A DNA stretch of 64,000 nt, taken from positions 123,722-187,721 of the forward strand of contig JAGTRW010000008.1 of NCBI GenBank assembly GCA_018262095.1. The letters run 5' to 3'. The position numbers and the translations under genes are program-made. This DNA is from Pseudomonadota bacterium. Its GTDB lineage: Bacteria; Pseudomonadota; Gammaproteobacteria; Burkholderiales; Rhodocyclaceae. Shown here piece by piece: positions 9,788-17,149 of this stretch (position 1 is its first letter; each line of letters begins with the position of its first letter). The notes under the pieces were generated by a model. It saw nothing but the letters and a program-made list of their open reading frames with translations, did not search any database and was not told the origin of the DNA.

Positions 9788-9815
9788 TCAAAGCCGGCCG
9801 GCCGGCAGGCTTTGA
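9788..9815. terminator. Stem-loop between convergent dnaE and ompW
   Basis: An 8-bp stem (TCAAAGCC at 9788-9795 with GGCTTTGA at 9808-9815) encloses a GGCC-rich loop that can pair further. It lies 15 bases after the dnaE stop and 19 bases after the ompW stop. There is no strong T-run, so it could act as a shared weak terminator or a 3'-end stabiliser. Confidence 0.5.
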
Positions 9816-9834
9816 ATTGCCGCTGCGCGTTGGC

Positions 9835-10446
9835 TTAGAAGCGGTAGCCGACGCCGATTCCCAATGTCACCGGATTGAGATCGAGCTTGCCGATATTGGC
9901 CGAACCGACATGGACGTCGGTGGCCATTTGGACGTACTTGGCGTCGATGTTGAGCGACCAGTTCTTGTTCAGCACGTAATCCATGCCGATCTGTCCGACC
10001 AGGCCCCAGCTGTCCTTATCGATATTCGCCGCGCCGTCGAGGATATTGCTGGTCTTGTAGAAATGGGTGTAGTTGACGCCGGCGCCGACGTAAGGCTTGA
10101 ACGCGCCGAGATCGGTGAAGTGGTACTGGATCAGCAGCGACGGCGGCAAGGCCTGAATTTGTCCGATCTTGGTGCTGCCGGCCTTGATGTTGATATTTTG
10201 CGGCCAGGTCAGCACCAGTTCGGCGGCGATGTTCCTGGTGAAGAAATAGCTGATATCGACTTCCGGAATCCAGCGGTCTTCGGCCTTGATATCGAGCGTC
10301 TTGACCGACTTCGACTGGCCGTTGTCGAACAACAGATCGACGGCGCGGGCGCGAATCAGCCAGTTGCCTTCGGCGACCTGAGCCATGGCCGGAAAAGCGG
10401 CGGCGAGTGTGAGCGTTGCGGCAGCGATTTTCAGAGTGTTGCGCAT
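9835..10446 (-). CDS. ompW: OmpW-family outer-membrane protein
   Basis: A 203-residue 8-stranded beta-barrel porin of the outer membrane, thought to pass small hydrophobic compounds. The chosen ATG at 10446 gives MRNTLKIAAATLTLAAAFPAMAQ, a clean signal peptide, and has GGGGGA about 8 bases upstream. A longer frame reaching 10551 would put the signal peptide inside the protein and is unlikely. Family marks are GNWLIRARA near the mature N-terminus, a long ISYFFTRNIAAELVLTWP strand, PYVGAGVNYTHFY and the C-terminal GIGVGYRF ending in Phe. Confidence 0.93.
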   Translation of the reverse strand: MRNTLKIAAATLTLAAAFPAMAQVAEGNWLIRARAVDLLFDNGQSKSVKTLDIKAEDRWIPEVDISYFFTRNIAAELVLTWPQNINIKAGSTKIGQIQALPPSLLIQYHFTDLGAFKPYVGAGVNYTHFYKTSNILDGAANIDKDSWGLVGQIGMDYVLNKNWSLNIDAKYVQMATDVHVGSANIGKLDLNPVTLGIGVGYRF

Positions 10447-10569
10447 TGTTTGTCCCCCGTTGATGTAAGTCAAAAAAAACCACAAACTTCGAAGGGGAAT
10501 ATACCCGCAAGCTTGAAGTTTTTGATCTAGATCAATCGGCGTGCGCCGCAACGGTCGCTCTTTTTGGTC

Positions 10570-10595
10570 AAAATGTTGCGTATACGCAACATTTT
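10570..10595. promoter_or_regulatory. 26-bp perfect palindrome upstream of ompW
   Basis: Bases 10570-10595 are their own reverse complement, centred on GTATAC with TTGCGTATACGCAA at the core, flanked by A- and T-runs. It lies 124 bases upstream of the ompW start and 53 bases after the peroxiredoxin stop, both genes reading on the minus strand. It could be an operator for a dimeric regulator of ompW. Because it is flanked by A-runs and T-runs it could also be a bidirectional terminator for the peroxiredoxin transcript. The sequence alone does not decide. Confidence 0.5.
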
Positions 10596-10610
10596 TCAGC
10601 GGGACGACTA

Positions 10611-10641
10611 CGGCGCTTCGCGCGGATCGGGCGAAGCGCCG
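10611..10641 (-). terminator. Stem-loop after the peroxiredoxin gene
   Basis: A 10-bp perfect stem (CGGCGCTTCG with its complement at 10632-10641) with an 11-base loop begins 6 bases after the minus-strand peroxiredoxin stop. No T-run follows directly on the minus strand. The palindrome at 10570-10595 a little further on could complete termination. Confidence 0.45.
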
Positions 10642-10647
10642 TGCTGC

Positions 10648-11250
10648 TTACAATTCCTTGGCGTGCGTCGCCAGGTATTCGGCGACACCGGCGGTTGACG
10701 CCTTCATTCCGGCCTTGCCCTTGTTCCAGCCGGCCGGGCAGACTTCGCCGTGCTCTTCGGTGAATTGCAGCGCGTCGACCATGCGCAGCATTTCGTCGAT
10801 GTTGCGGCCGAGCGGCAGGTCGTTGACCACCTGATGGCGAACGGTGCCTTTCTTGTCGATCAGGAACGAGCCGCGGAAGGCGACGCCGGCGGCGGCGAAT
10901 TCAACGTCGTAGGCGCGACAGATTTCGTGCTTGGTGTCGGCGATCAGCGGGTACTGGACCTGGCCGATACCGCCGTTATTGACCGGGGTGTTCTTCCAGG
11001 CGAGGTGGGTGAATTGCGAGTCGATCGAGACGCCGATCACTTCGACGCCGCGCGCCTTGAACTCGGCCAGACGGTGATCGAAGGCGATCAGTTCGGACGG
11101 GCAGACGAAGGTGAAGTCGAGCGGGTAGAAGAAAATGACGGCGTACTTGCCGCTGATTTCCTTGGAGAGCGTGAATTCACGGATTTCGTTGTTGCCCATG
11201 ACGGCTTGTGCGGTGAAATCGGGGGCTTGCTTGCTGACGAGAACGGCCAT
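10648..11250 (-). CDS. Typical 2-Cys peroxiredoxin (AhpC/Prx family)
   Basis: A 200-residue cytoplasmic peroxidase that reduces hydrogen peroxide, organic peroxides or peroxynitrite. The peroxidatic cysteine is in DFTFVCPSE (about residue 51) and the resolving cysteine in GEVCPAGW (about residue 172), the pattern of typical 2-Cys enzymes. The C-terminal tail (GVAEYLATHAKEL) resembles forms prone to overoxidation. The ATG has GGAGAAAAACA in front as a ribosome-binding site. No ahpF-type reductase is adjacent, so electrons probably come from thioredoxin. Confidence 0.95.
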   Translation of the reverse strand: MAVLVSKQAPDFTAQAVMGNNEIREFTLSKEISGKYAVIFFYPLDFTFVCPSELIAFDHRLAEFKARGVEVIGVSIDSQFTHLAWKNTPVNNGGIGQVQYPLIADTKHEICRAYDVEFAAAGVAFRGSFLIDKKGTVRHQVVNDLPLGRNIDEMLRMVDALQFTEEHGEVCPAGWNKGKAGMKASTAGVAEYLATHAKEL

Positions 11251-11361
11251 TGTTTTTCTCCATGGATGTGGTTGAGGTGAATGAGAACGGAATGAATACC
11301 GGATGGGTATCGAGTCCTGAGTCGCTTAGTCAGCATAGAGGCCAAGCAAGTTCCCGGCAAA

Positions 11362-11655
11362 TCAAAACGTCGGGCGCAGTTCAAAGCCCGGCGGCATATT
11401 GAAGTCTGCAAGGTCGGGCTCGTCGCGGCACAGCACGCGCTCGACGCGGGCGCCGGGCGGGCCGGTCCAGGCCCATTCGGTGAGCGCATTAACGGCCTCG
11501 GGTGCGCCGCTGATCAGCGCCTCGACGCTGCCGTCGCGCCGGTTGCGAACCCAGCCGCAGAGCCCGAGCGTGGTGGCTTGCGCGGACAGCGCCCAGCGGA
11601 AGCCGACGCCCTGGACGCGGCCGTGGATAAGGAGATGGCGGCACATATTCGGCAT
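11362..11655 (-). CDS. acyP: Acylphosphatase
   Basis: A 97-residue enzyme hydrolysing acyl phosphates. Both catalytic residues are visible: the Arg in [11 protein letters not shown] and the Asn in [12 protein letters not shown]. The frame runs upstream to 11772, but homology begins at [16 protein letters not shown], so the ATG at 11655 is chosen. The gene stands alone between the peroxiredoxin and a divergent small gene. Confidence 0.93.
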   Translation of the reverse strand: MPNMCRHLLIHGRVQGVGFRWALSAQATTLGLCGWVRNRRDGSVEALISGAPEAVNALTEWAWTGPPGARVERVLCRDEPDLADFNMPPGFELRPTF

Positions 11656-11807
11656 GCTTGCTCGGCGAGTCGGTCGATTTTGGGCGACGCGCCTATTATT
11701 CCATGCGCCGGCCGAAAAAAAAGCGTCGCCCGCGTCACCGTCAAGGTCATGGCACACTATCGCCGTTGGCATTGGCTGCGGTCAGCCGGCAGCGCACAGG
11801 AGGAAGA

Positions 11808-11996
11808 ATGAACGAACGTTATTTCATCGTTTGTCCGGACGACAACGGAGCGATGATTTTTGCCACGCACGGCTATTTCACAACGCGGCAGGCGGCGGAA
11901 AGCTATGCGCGGACGATCAGCCGACGTCACCCCGTCGTCGTCATGGCGACCGACGAATTTTACAAAAGGGACGGCGTACAGGCTTGCGGCGGCTGA
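11808..11996 (+). CDS. Small uncharacterised protein (62 aa)
   Basis: A 62-residue protein starting MNERYFIVCPDDNGAMIF, with a very strong ribosome-binding site (GGAGGAAG, 2-9 bases before the ATG). The frame continues upstream to 11658, but the SD decides the start. It is probably a compact alpha/beta protein with one Cys near each end; no known domain is recognised. It is the only plus-strand gene between the acylphosphatase and the hydrogenase-like operon, and its stop lies 5 bases from the convergent hyfI-like stop. Confidence 0.6.
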   Translation: MNERYFIVCPDDNGAMIFATHGYFTTRQAAESYARTISRRHPVVVMATDEFYKRDGVQACGG

Positions 11997-12001
11997 CGGC
12001 A

Positions 12002-12514
12002 CTATTTGGCCGGGGCGATCGCCGCCAGGATTCCCTCGATCAGCTGTAGCGGCGTTGGCGGGCAGCCGGGGATAGCGACATCGACCGGAATCACGTTGGC
12101 GATCTTGCCGCGGCAGGCGTAGCTTTCGCCGAAGATGCCGCCGGTGCAGCCGCAGTCGCCGACGGCGACGACCAGCTTGGGTTCGGGCGTCGCGTCGTAG
12201 GCGCGCTTGAGCGCGACTTCCATGTTCGCGGCGACCGGGCCGGTGACCAGCAACAGGTCGGCGTGGCGCGGGCTGGCGGCGAACTTGATACCCAGCGCCT
12301 CAAGGTTGTAGTAGGGGTTGGAGAGCGCGTGGATTTCGAGTTCGCAGCCATTGCACGATCCGGCATCGACGTGGCGGATCACCAGGGCGCGACCCAGCTG
12401 TTTTCTGAGCGCCAGGGTGAGACGCTCGGTGGTCGCGCGCAAGGCGTCGTCAGCGATCGGGGCTGGTTCGCTGATGAGGCCGGCGCGCAGGATTTGTCTA
12501 AGCATCGGGAACAT
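12002..12514 (-). CDS. hyfI: Hydrogenase-4/complex I-like small subunit (NuoB/HyfI type)
   Basis: A 170-residue iron-sulfur subunit equivalent to NuoB/HycG/HyfI, carrying the proximal [4Fe-4S] cluster. All expected cysteine motifs are present: CNGCE, GDCGCTGG and PGCPPTP. The ATG at 12514 starts 2 bases after the stop of the large-subunit gene. The frame extends upstream, but that would overlap the large subunit by about 110 bases. It is the last gene of a six-gene minus-strand operon. The intact cluster site suggests the complex carries out electron transfer even though its partner has lost its nickel ligands. Confidence 0.88.
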   Translation of the reverse strand: MFPMLRQILRAGLISEPAPIADDALRATTERLTLALRKQLGRALVIRHVDAGSCNGCELEIHALSNPYYNLEALGIKFAASPRHADLLLVTGPVAANMEVALKRAYDATPEPKLVVAVGDCGCTGGIFGESYACRGKIANVIPVDVAIPGCPPTPLQLIEGILAAIAPAK

Positions 12515-12516
12515 GG

Positions 12517-14064
12517 TCAGAGATCCTGTCCGGCGTACGCGAGGTTGAACGATTTGTTGATCAGCGGGAAATCGGGAACGATGTTGTCGATTGCCGCGTG
12601 TTCGAGCGCCGGCCAGTTCTGCCACGACGGATCGTGGCAGTGGCAGCGGCGGATCTTGCCGTCGACGCCGGTCTCGAGCGCGACCAGCACGTCGCCGCGC
12701 CAGCCTTCGATCCAGCCGAAGCCGCGCCGCTCGGGCGCGCTATGGACGTCAGTGCGCAGCACGCCGGGCGGCAGCCCGGCGGCGATGCTCTGGATCAGGC
12801 GCAGCGACTCGGCAATTTCGGCAAAACGGACGAGCGCGCGCGCCGCGACGTCGCCGTTGCGTTCGATCGCCATTTGTACCGCCAACTGCTCGTAGGGATC
12901 AAACGGGTGATTGCAGCGCAGGTCCCAGGCCTGCGCGCTGGCGCGTCCAACCAGGCCGATGACGCCGAGGCGCTGGGCGAGCTGCGGGGTGACGCGGCCG
13001 GTCGACAGGAAACGGTCCTGCAGTCCGGCGTGTTCGTCGTAGATCTTCTTGAGGCGGCGCACTTCAGCGGCGACCGCCTGGCACTGCTCGATGATCGCCA
13101 GCGTTCCTTCGGCGGTCAGGTCGACGGCGACGCCGCCGGGGATGACGCGATCGATCAGCAGGCGGTGGCCGAACAGCCTGGCGTTGAGTCGCAGCCAGTC
13201 TTCCCTGAGGCGCGAAAACTGCGCCAGGCCGAAGGAGAGCGCGACGTCGTTGCCGAGGTAACCTAAGTCGCCCAGATGGTTGGCGACGCGCTCGCGTTCG
13301 AGCAGCAGTGCGCGCAGCCACAGCGCGCGCGGCGGCGGCAGCGTGCCGCCGATCGCTTCGGCGCCCTGGCAGTAGGCCCAGGCGTAGGCCACCGTCGAAT
13401 CGCCGCAGACGCGCCCGGCGAGCCGAACGCCGTCGGCCAGCGTCATGCCGACGAAGCGGCGCTCGATCCCCTTGTGCTTCCAGCCGAGCCGCTCTTCGAG
13501 GCGCAGCACGTTCTCGCCCATCACCGAAAAGCGGAAATGGCCGGGCTCGATGATGCCTGCATGGATCGGGCCGACCGCGACCTCGTGCACGCCGTCGCCT
13601 TCGACACGAACGAAGGGGTAGTCCTCGTTGGCGGTTTCAAAGCGAAGATCGGGCGTGTCGCGGCGCAGCGGGTAATGGTCGGCTGGCCAGTTGGCGTGGC
13701 GCAACCAGGGACGTTGGTCGCCGTCCTGCGCAGTGATTCCGCAGAGGTCGCGAAGCGCGCGCTGCATGCGCTCGGCGGCCGGGAAGATCAGCGCCAGGTC
13801 GGGAAATTCGGGTTGGTTGGTTGCCAGCGGCAGCGTCAGGCAGCAAAGTCCCTCGGCGAGATCGAAGGCGAGATGCAGCGCATAGCCGAATTTCGTGTCG
13901 CGATCGCGCTCGTCGCTGCCCCACAGTGCGACCAGCCGGCGCTCGGCGCGATGTGCGGCGCTGCAGAAAGCGAGCAGGTCGCGCTCGCCGACGCGCGCCG
14001 CGTAGGTCAGCGTCGCGTGATCGGCAAGCAGCTTGAATTCGATGGCTTGATCGAGAAATTGCAT
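12517..14064 (-). CDS. hyfG: Hydrogenase-4-like large subunit (NuoC/D-HyfG type) lacking Ni ligands
   Basis: A 515-residue fusion of an N-terminal NuoC-like domain (about 1-150) and a NuoD/[NiFe]-hydrogenase large-subunit domain, in HycE/HyfG architecture. Group 4 hydrogenases bind nickel through two CxxC pairs. Here the first pair is reduced to one cysteine (C220 in GRVCGDST; the second Cys position is lost). The C-terminal pair is absent: the protein ends FNLAYAGQDL where a DPCxxC motif is expected. It therefore resembles the energy-converting hydrogenase-related (Ehr) complexes rather than a working hydrogenase. It overlaps nothing and is followed 2 bases later by the small subunit. Confidence 0.87.
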   Translation of the reverse strand: MQFLDQAIEFKLLADHATLTYAARVGERDLLAFCSAAHRAERRLVALWGSDERDRDTKFGYALHLAFDLAEGLCCLTLPLATNQPEFPDLALIFPAAERMQRALRDLCGITAQDGDQRPWLRHANWPADHYPLRRDTPDLRFETANEDYPFVRVEGDGVHEVAVGPIHAGIIEPGHFRFSVMGENVLRLEERLGWKHKGIERRFVGMTLADGVRLAGRVCGDSTVAYAWAYCQGAEAIGGTLPPPRALWLRALLLERERVANHLGDLGYLGNDVALSFGLAQFSRLREDWLRLNARLFGHRLLIDRVIPGGVAVDLTAEGTLAIIEQCQAVAAEVRRLKKIYDEHAGLQDRFLSTGRVTPQLAQRLGVIGLVGRASAQAWDLRCNHPFDPYEQLAVQMAIERNGDVAARALVRFAEIAESLRLIQSIAAGLPPGVLRTDVHSAPERRGFGWIEGWRGDVLVALETGVDGKIRRCHCHDPSWQNWPALEHAAIDNIVPDFPLINKSFNLAYAGQDL

Positions 14065-14070
14065 ACTGTT

Positions 14071-15522
14071 TCAGCCGATCAGTTTGGCCGCCTGCCGGTA
14101 CCACTCGGCGAGGTAGGGCGGGATCCACAGGCCGAGCATCAGCACCAGCCCGAGATGGACGAAGACCGGCAGCAGCGCCGGATTGTGTGCCAGCGGGCGC
14201 ACCGTCGGTTCGCCGAAAACCATTCCCTGGACCTTGTGAAACATCGCGGCGAAGGCGACGCCGAGCGCCGTGAGCAGGATAGCCGCAGCCCACGGATAGT
14301 GCTTGATGGCGGTGGTCAGGATCATGAATTCGCTGGTGAATACGCCGAACGGCGGCATGCCGAGGATCGCCAGCGTGCCGAGCATCAGCCCCCAGCCGAT
14401 GGTCGGCGAGCGCTTGAGCAGCCCTTTGATGTCGTCGATCATTTGCGTACCGGCCATCTGCGCGGCGTGGCCGACGGCGAAGAAAATCGCCGATTTGGTC
14501 AGCGAGTGCACGGTCATGTGCAGCAGGCCGGCGAAGCTGGCGACCGGGCCGCCCATGCCGAAGGCGAAGGTGATCAGCCCCATGTGCTCGATCGACGAAT
14601 AGCCGAACAGACGCTTGACGTCCTTCTGGCGCGACAGGTAGAAGGACGGGACGACGACGGTCAAGAGGCCAAAGGCGATCATCAGGTTGCCGGCAAAGTG
14701 CGTTCCCAGTGCGCCGTCGACCAGCACCTTGCAGCGGATGATGGCGTACAGCGCGACGTTGAGCAGCAGTCCCGAGAGTACCGCGGAAACCGGCGTCGGG
14801 CCTTCGGCGTGGGCATCGGGCAGCCAGTTGTGCAGCGGCACCAGGCCGGTCTTGGTGCCGTAGCCGACGAACAGGAAGACGAAGGCGAGCGACAGCACGG
14901 TCGGTTCGAGCCCGCCCTTGACGACGTCGAGGTGCGTCCATAGCAAGGCGCCGCCGAGCGGGCCGAGCACGCGCTCGGCGGCGAAATAGATCAGGATGGT
15001 GCCGAACAGCGCCTGCGCGATGCCGACGCCGCACAGGATGAAATACTTCCAGGCGGCTTCGAGGCTCGCCGGCGTGCGGTAGAGCGCGACCAGCAGCACG
15101 GTGGTGAGCGTCGCCGCTTCCATCGCCACCCACAGGATTCCCAGGTTGTTGGTCGACAGCGCGACCAGCATGGTGCACATGAACATCTGGAACATGCTGT
15201 GGTAGAGGCGCAGGCGGCCAACCGACAGGCGGCCGTGGTCGTGCTCGACGCGCATGTAGGGGCGCGAGAAGAGCGAGGTGGTGAAGCCGACCAGCGCGGT
15301 CAGCGCGATCAGGAAGACGTTGAGCGGGTCGACGAAGAACTGCTCGTCGAACAGCACCAGCGGCCCTTCGCCGATCACGCGAACGGTCAGTGCGGCGGCG
15401 GCGACCAGCGTCGCCAGGCTGCCCGCCGAGTTGATCTCGGGCGCGCCGCGGTGGTGGCCGAAGAGCGCCAGCAGCAGCGCGCTGAGAAGCGGAATGGCGA
15501 GGACGAAGGCAAGCTCGGTCAT
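14071..15522 (-). CDS. hyfF: Hydrogenase-4 component F-like proton-pumping subunit (NuoN/L/M family)
   Basis: A 483-residue polytopic membrane protein of the antiporter-like NuoL/M/N family. Marks include the conserved Glu-containing helix LWVAMEAATLTTVLLVALYRTP, GYGTKTGLVPLHNWLPDAHAEGPTPVSAVLSG with its Lys and His, and RLFGYSSIEHMGLITFAFG. The ATG at 15522 overlaps the stop of the hyfE-like gene by 4 bases (ATGA), which fixes the start; the frame continues a further 200 codons upstream only as a shadow of hyfE. It probably moves protons, coupled to the soluble iron-sulfur arm. Confidence 0.9.
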   Translation of the reverse strand: MTELAFVLAIPLLSALLLALFGHHRGAPEINSAGSLATLVAAAALTVRVIGEGPLVLFDEQFFVDPLNVFLIALTALVGFTTSLFSRPYMRVEHDHGRLSVGRLRLYHSMFQMFMCTMLVALSTNNLGILWVAMEAATLTTVLLVALYRTPASLEAAWKYFILCGVGIAQALFGTILIYFAAERVLGPLGGALLWTHLDVVKGGLEPTVLSLAFVFLFVGYGTKTGLVPLHNWLPDAHAEGPTPVSAVLSGLLLNVALYAIIRCKVLVDGALGTHFAGNLMIAFGLLTVVVPSFYLSRQKDVKRLFGYSSIEHMGLITFAFGMGGPVASFAGLLHMTVHSLTKSAIFFAVGHAAQMAGTQMIDDIKGLLKRSPTIGWGLMLGTLAILGMPPFGVFTSEFMILTTAIKHYPWAAAILLTALGVAFAAMFHKVQGMVFGEPTVRPLAHNPALLPVFVHLGLVLMLGLWIPPYLAEWYRQAAKLIG

Positions 15523-16199
15523 GGCTCGCGTCTCGTTTCCATGTGGCGGATGTCGAGGCTGTCGAACTGTTGCCTGATCTGGAAGAAGAATACGCCGAGG
15601 ATCACCATGCCGACCATCACGTCGAGCGCGATGCCCAGCTCGACGACCATCGGCATGCCGTAGGTGGCGCTGGTGGCGGCGAAGAACAGGCCGTTTTCCA
15701 TCGCCAGGAAGGCGATCACCTGCGGTACCGCCTTGCTGCGCGTGATCATCATTAGGAAGGCGAGCAGTACGCAGGCGAGCGCGATGCCGATCGTCGCACG
15801 AGTGATCGTCCCCGAAAGCTGCGAGATCGGCTGCGCGACGTTGAAGGCGACGACCACCAGCGCGATGCCGATCAGCATGATGGTCGGGATGTTGAGCAGC
15901 GTCTCGATGTCCCACTTGACCGAAAGACGGCGAATCAGCCGGTGCAGGATATAGGGCAAGGCGATGACCTTGAGCAGCAGCGTCAGCGCCGCCGACCACA
16001 GCAGGTGGTTCTGATGGGTAGAGAGCGCGACGATCAGCGTCGAGGTGAACAGCACCAGCCCTTGCAGCATGAAGAGGTTGATCAGCGTCAGCACGCGGCG
16101 CTGGGCGAGCATCGCGAAGCCGAGCAGCAGCATGATCGCGGCGCACAGGTTGATCACCTGACTGGCGAGCGGAACGGCGTTGAGCAACATGGCATTCAC
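15519..16199 (-). CDS. hyfE: Hydrogenase-4 component E-like membrane subunit
   Basis: A 226-residue membrane protein with about six to seven hydrophobic helices. Its second half (FLAMENGLFFAATSATYGMPMVVELGIALDVMVGMVILGV) corresponds to the NuoK-like part of HyfE, including the conserved membrane Glu residues. It overlaps both neighbours by 4 bases (ATGA junctions), a sign of translational coupling in the operon. Confidence 0.9.
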   Translation of the reverse strand: MNAMLLNAVPLASQVINLCAAIMLLLGFAMLAQRRVLTLINLFMLQGLVLFTSTLIVALSTHQNHLLWSAALTLLLKVIALPYILHRLIRRLSVKWDIETLLNIPTIMLIGIALVVVAFNVAQPISQLSGTITRATIGIALACVLLAFLMMITRSKAVPQVIAFLAMENGLFFAATSATYGMPMVVELGIALDVMVGMVILGVFFFQIRQQFDSLDIRHMETRREP

Positions 16200-17149
16200 T
16201 GGCCGGTCTCCAGCAGCAGGTGCACCAGCATCGCCAGCACCGCGAGCAGGAAGGCGGTACCGAGGAATTCGGGGGCGCGGAAGATGCGCATCTTGGCGCT
16301 CAGCGTTTCGATCAGCGCCAGTACGAAACCGCCGACCGCCAGCTTGAGAATCAGCGTCGCGCCGGCCAGCGCCAGCGATAGCGGATCAGCCGCTTCGGGG
16401 ATGCCGAAGGGGAAGAACAGCGCGATGCCGAGGCACGAATAGGCAAACAGCTTGAGGCTCGCCGCCCATTCGATGAGTGCCAGGTGGCGTCCCGAATACT
16501 CGAGGATCATCGCCTCGTGAATCATCGTGAGCTCGAGGTGGGTGGTCGGGTTGTCGATCGGGATGCGCGCGTTTTCGGCGAGCGAAACCATGGTGAACGC
16601 GACGCCGGCAAAGGCCAGGCTCGGATAGATCACGAACTCGCGGTGCGCCAGCGTCTCGACGATGGTCGACAGCGAGGTCGACCGCGAAATCAGCGAGGCG
16701 GTGAAAAAGACCATCAGCAGCGCCGGTTCGGCGAGGAAACCGATGAACATCTCACGGCGCGAGCCGAGCGAACCGAACGACGTGCCGACGTCCATTCCGG
16801 CCAGCGCGATGAAGACGCGCGCCAGAGCGAAGAGGCCGACCAGCGCGATGGCGTCGGCGGCGGGAGCGAAAATCAGGTCGGTCGACAGCGTCGGGACGAT
16901 CGCCGCAGCCAGCGCCATGCACGAGAAGATGATGTAAGGCGCGGCGCGAAACAGTGTCGAGGCGTTGTGTGCCAGCAATACGTCCTTGTGGAAGAGCTTG
17001 GAGAGCGTGTAATAGGTCTGCAGCAGCGGCGGCGCCGAGCGGTTTTGCAGCCAGGCGCGGCACATGTTGATCCAGCCGTTGAGGATCGGCGCCAGCACCA
17101 GCGCGACGACGAGCTCGAGCAATTGGGCGAAGAGGGCGTAGAAGTTCAT
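16196..17149 (-). CDS. hyfC: Hydrogenase-4 component C-like subunit (NuoH type)
   Basis: A 317-residue NuoH/HycD/HyfC-type membrane subunit, the link between the soluble arm and the membrane arm. The ATG at 17149 gives MNFYALFAQLLELVVALVLAPILNGW. Other landmarks are LSKLFHKDVL, SLAFAGVAFTMVSLAENARIPIDNPTTHLELTMIHEAMILEYSG (the conserved acidic loop), and several helices to the C-terminus. The frame is open upstream but only as a shadow of the hyfB-like gene, which it overlaps by 4 bases. Confidence 0.92.
   Translation of the reverse strand: MNFYALFAQLLELVVALVLAPILNGWINMCRAWLQNRSAPPLLQTYYTLSKLFHKDVLLAHNASTLFRAAPYIIFSCMALAAAIVPTLSTDLIFAPAADAIALVGLFALARVFIALAGMDVGTSFGSLGSRREMFIGFLAEPALLMVFFTASLISRSTSLSTIVETLAHREFVIYPSLAFAGVAFTMVSLAENARIPIDNPTTHLELTMIHEAMILEYSGRHLALIEWAASLKLFAYSCLGIALFFPFGIPEAADPLSLALAGATLILKLAVGGFVLALIETLSAKMRIFRAPEFLGTAFLLAVLAMLVHLLLETGQ

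Noticed and set aside
13276..14943. A 555-residue plus-strand open frame over the hyfG/hyfF-like genes.
   Set aside because: Antisense shadow; the minus-strand genes have complete family motifs and coupled starts and stops.
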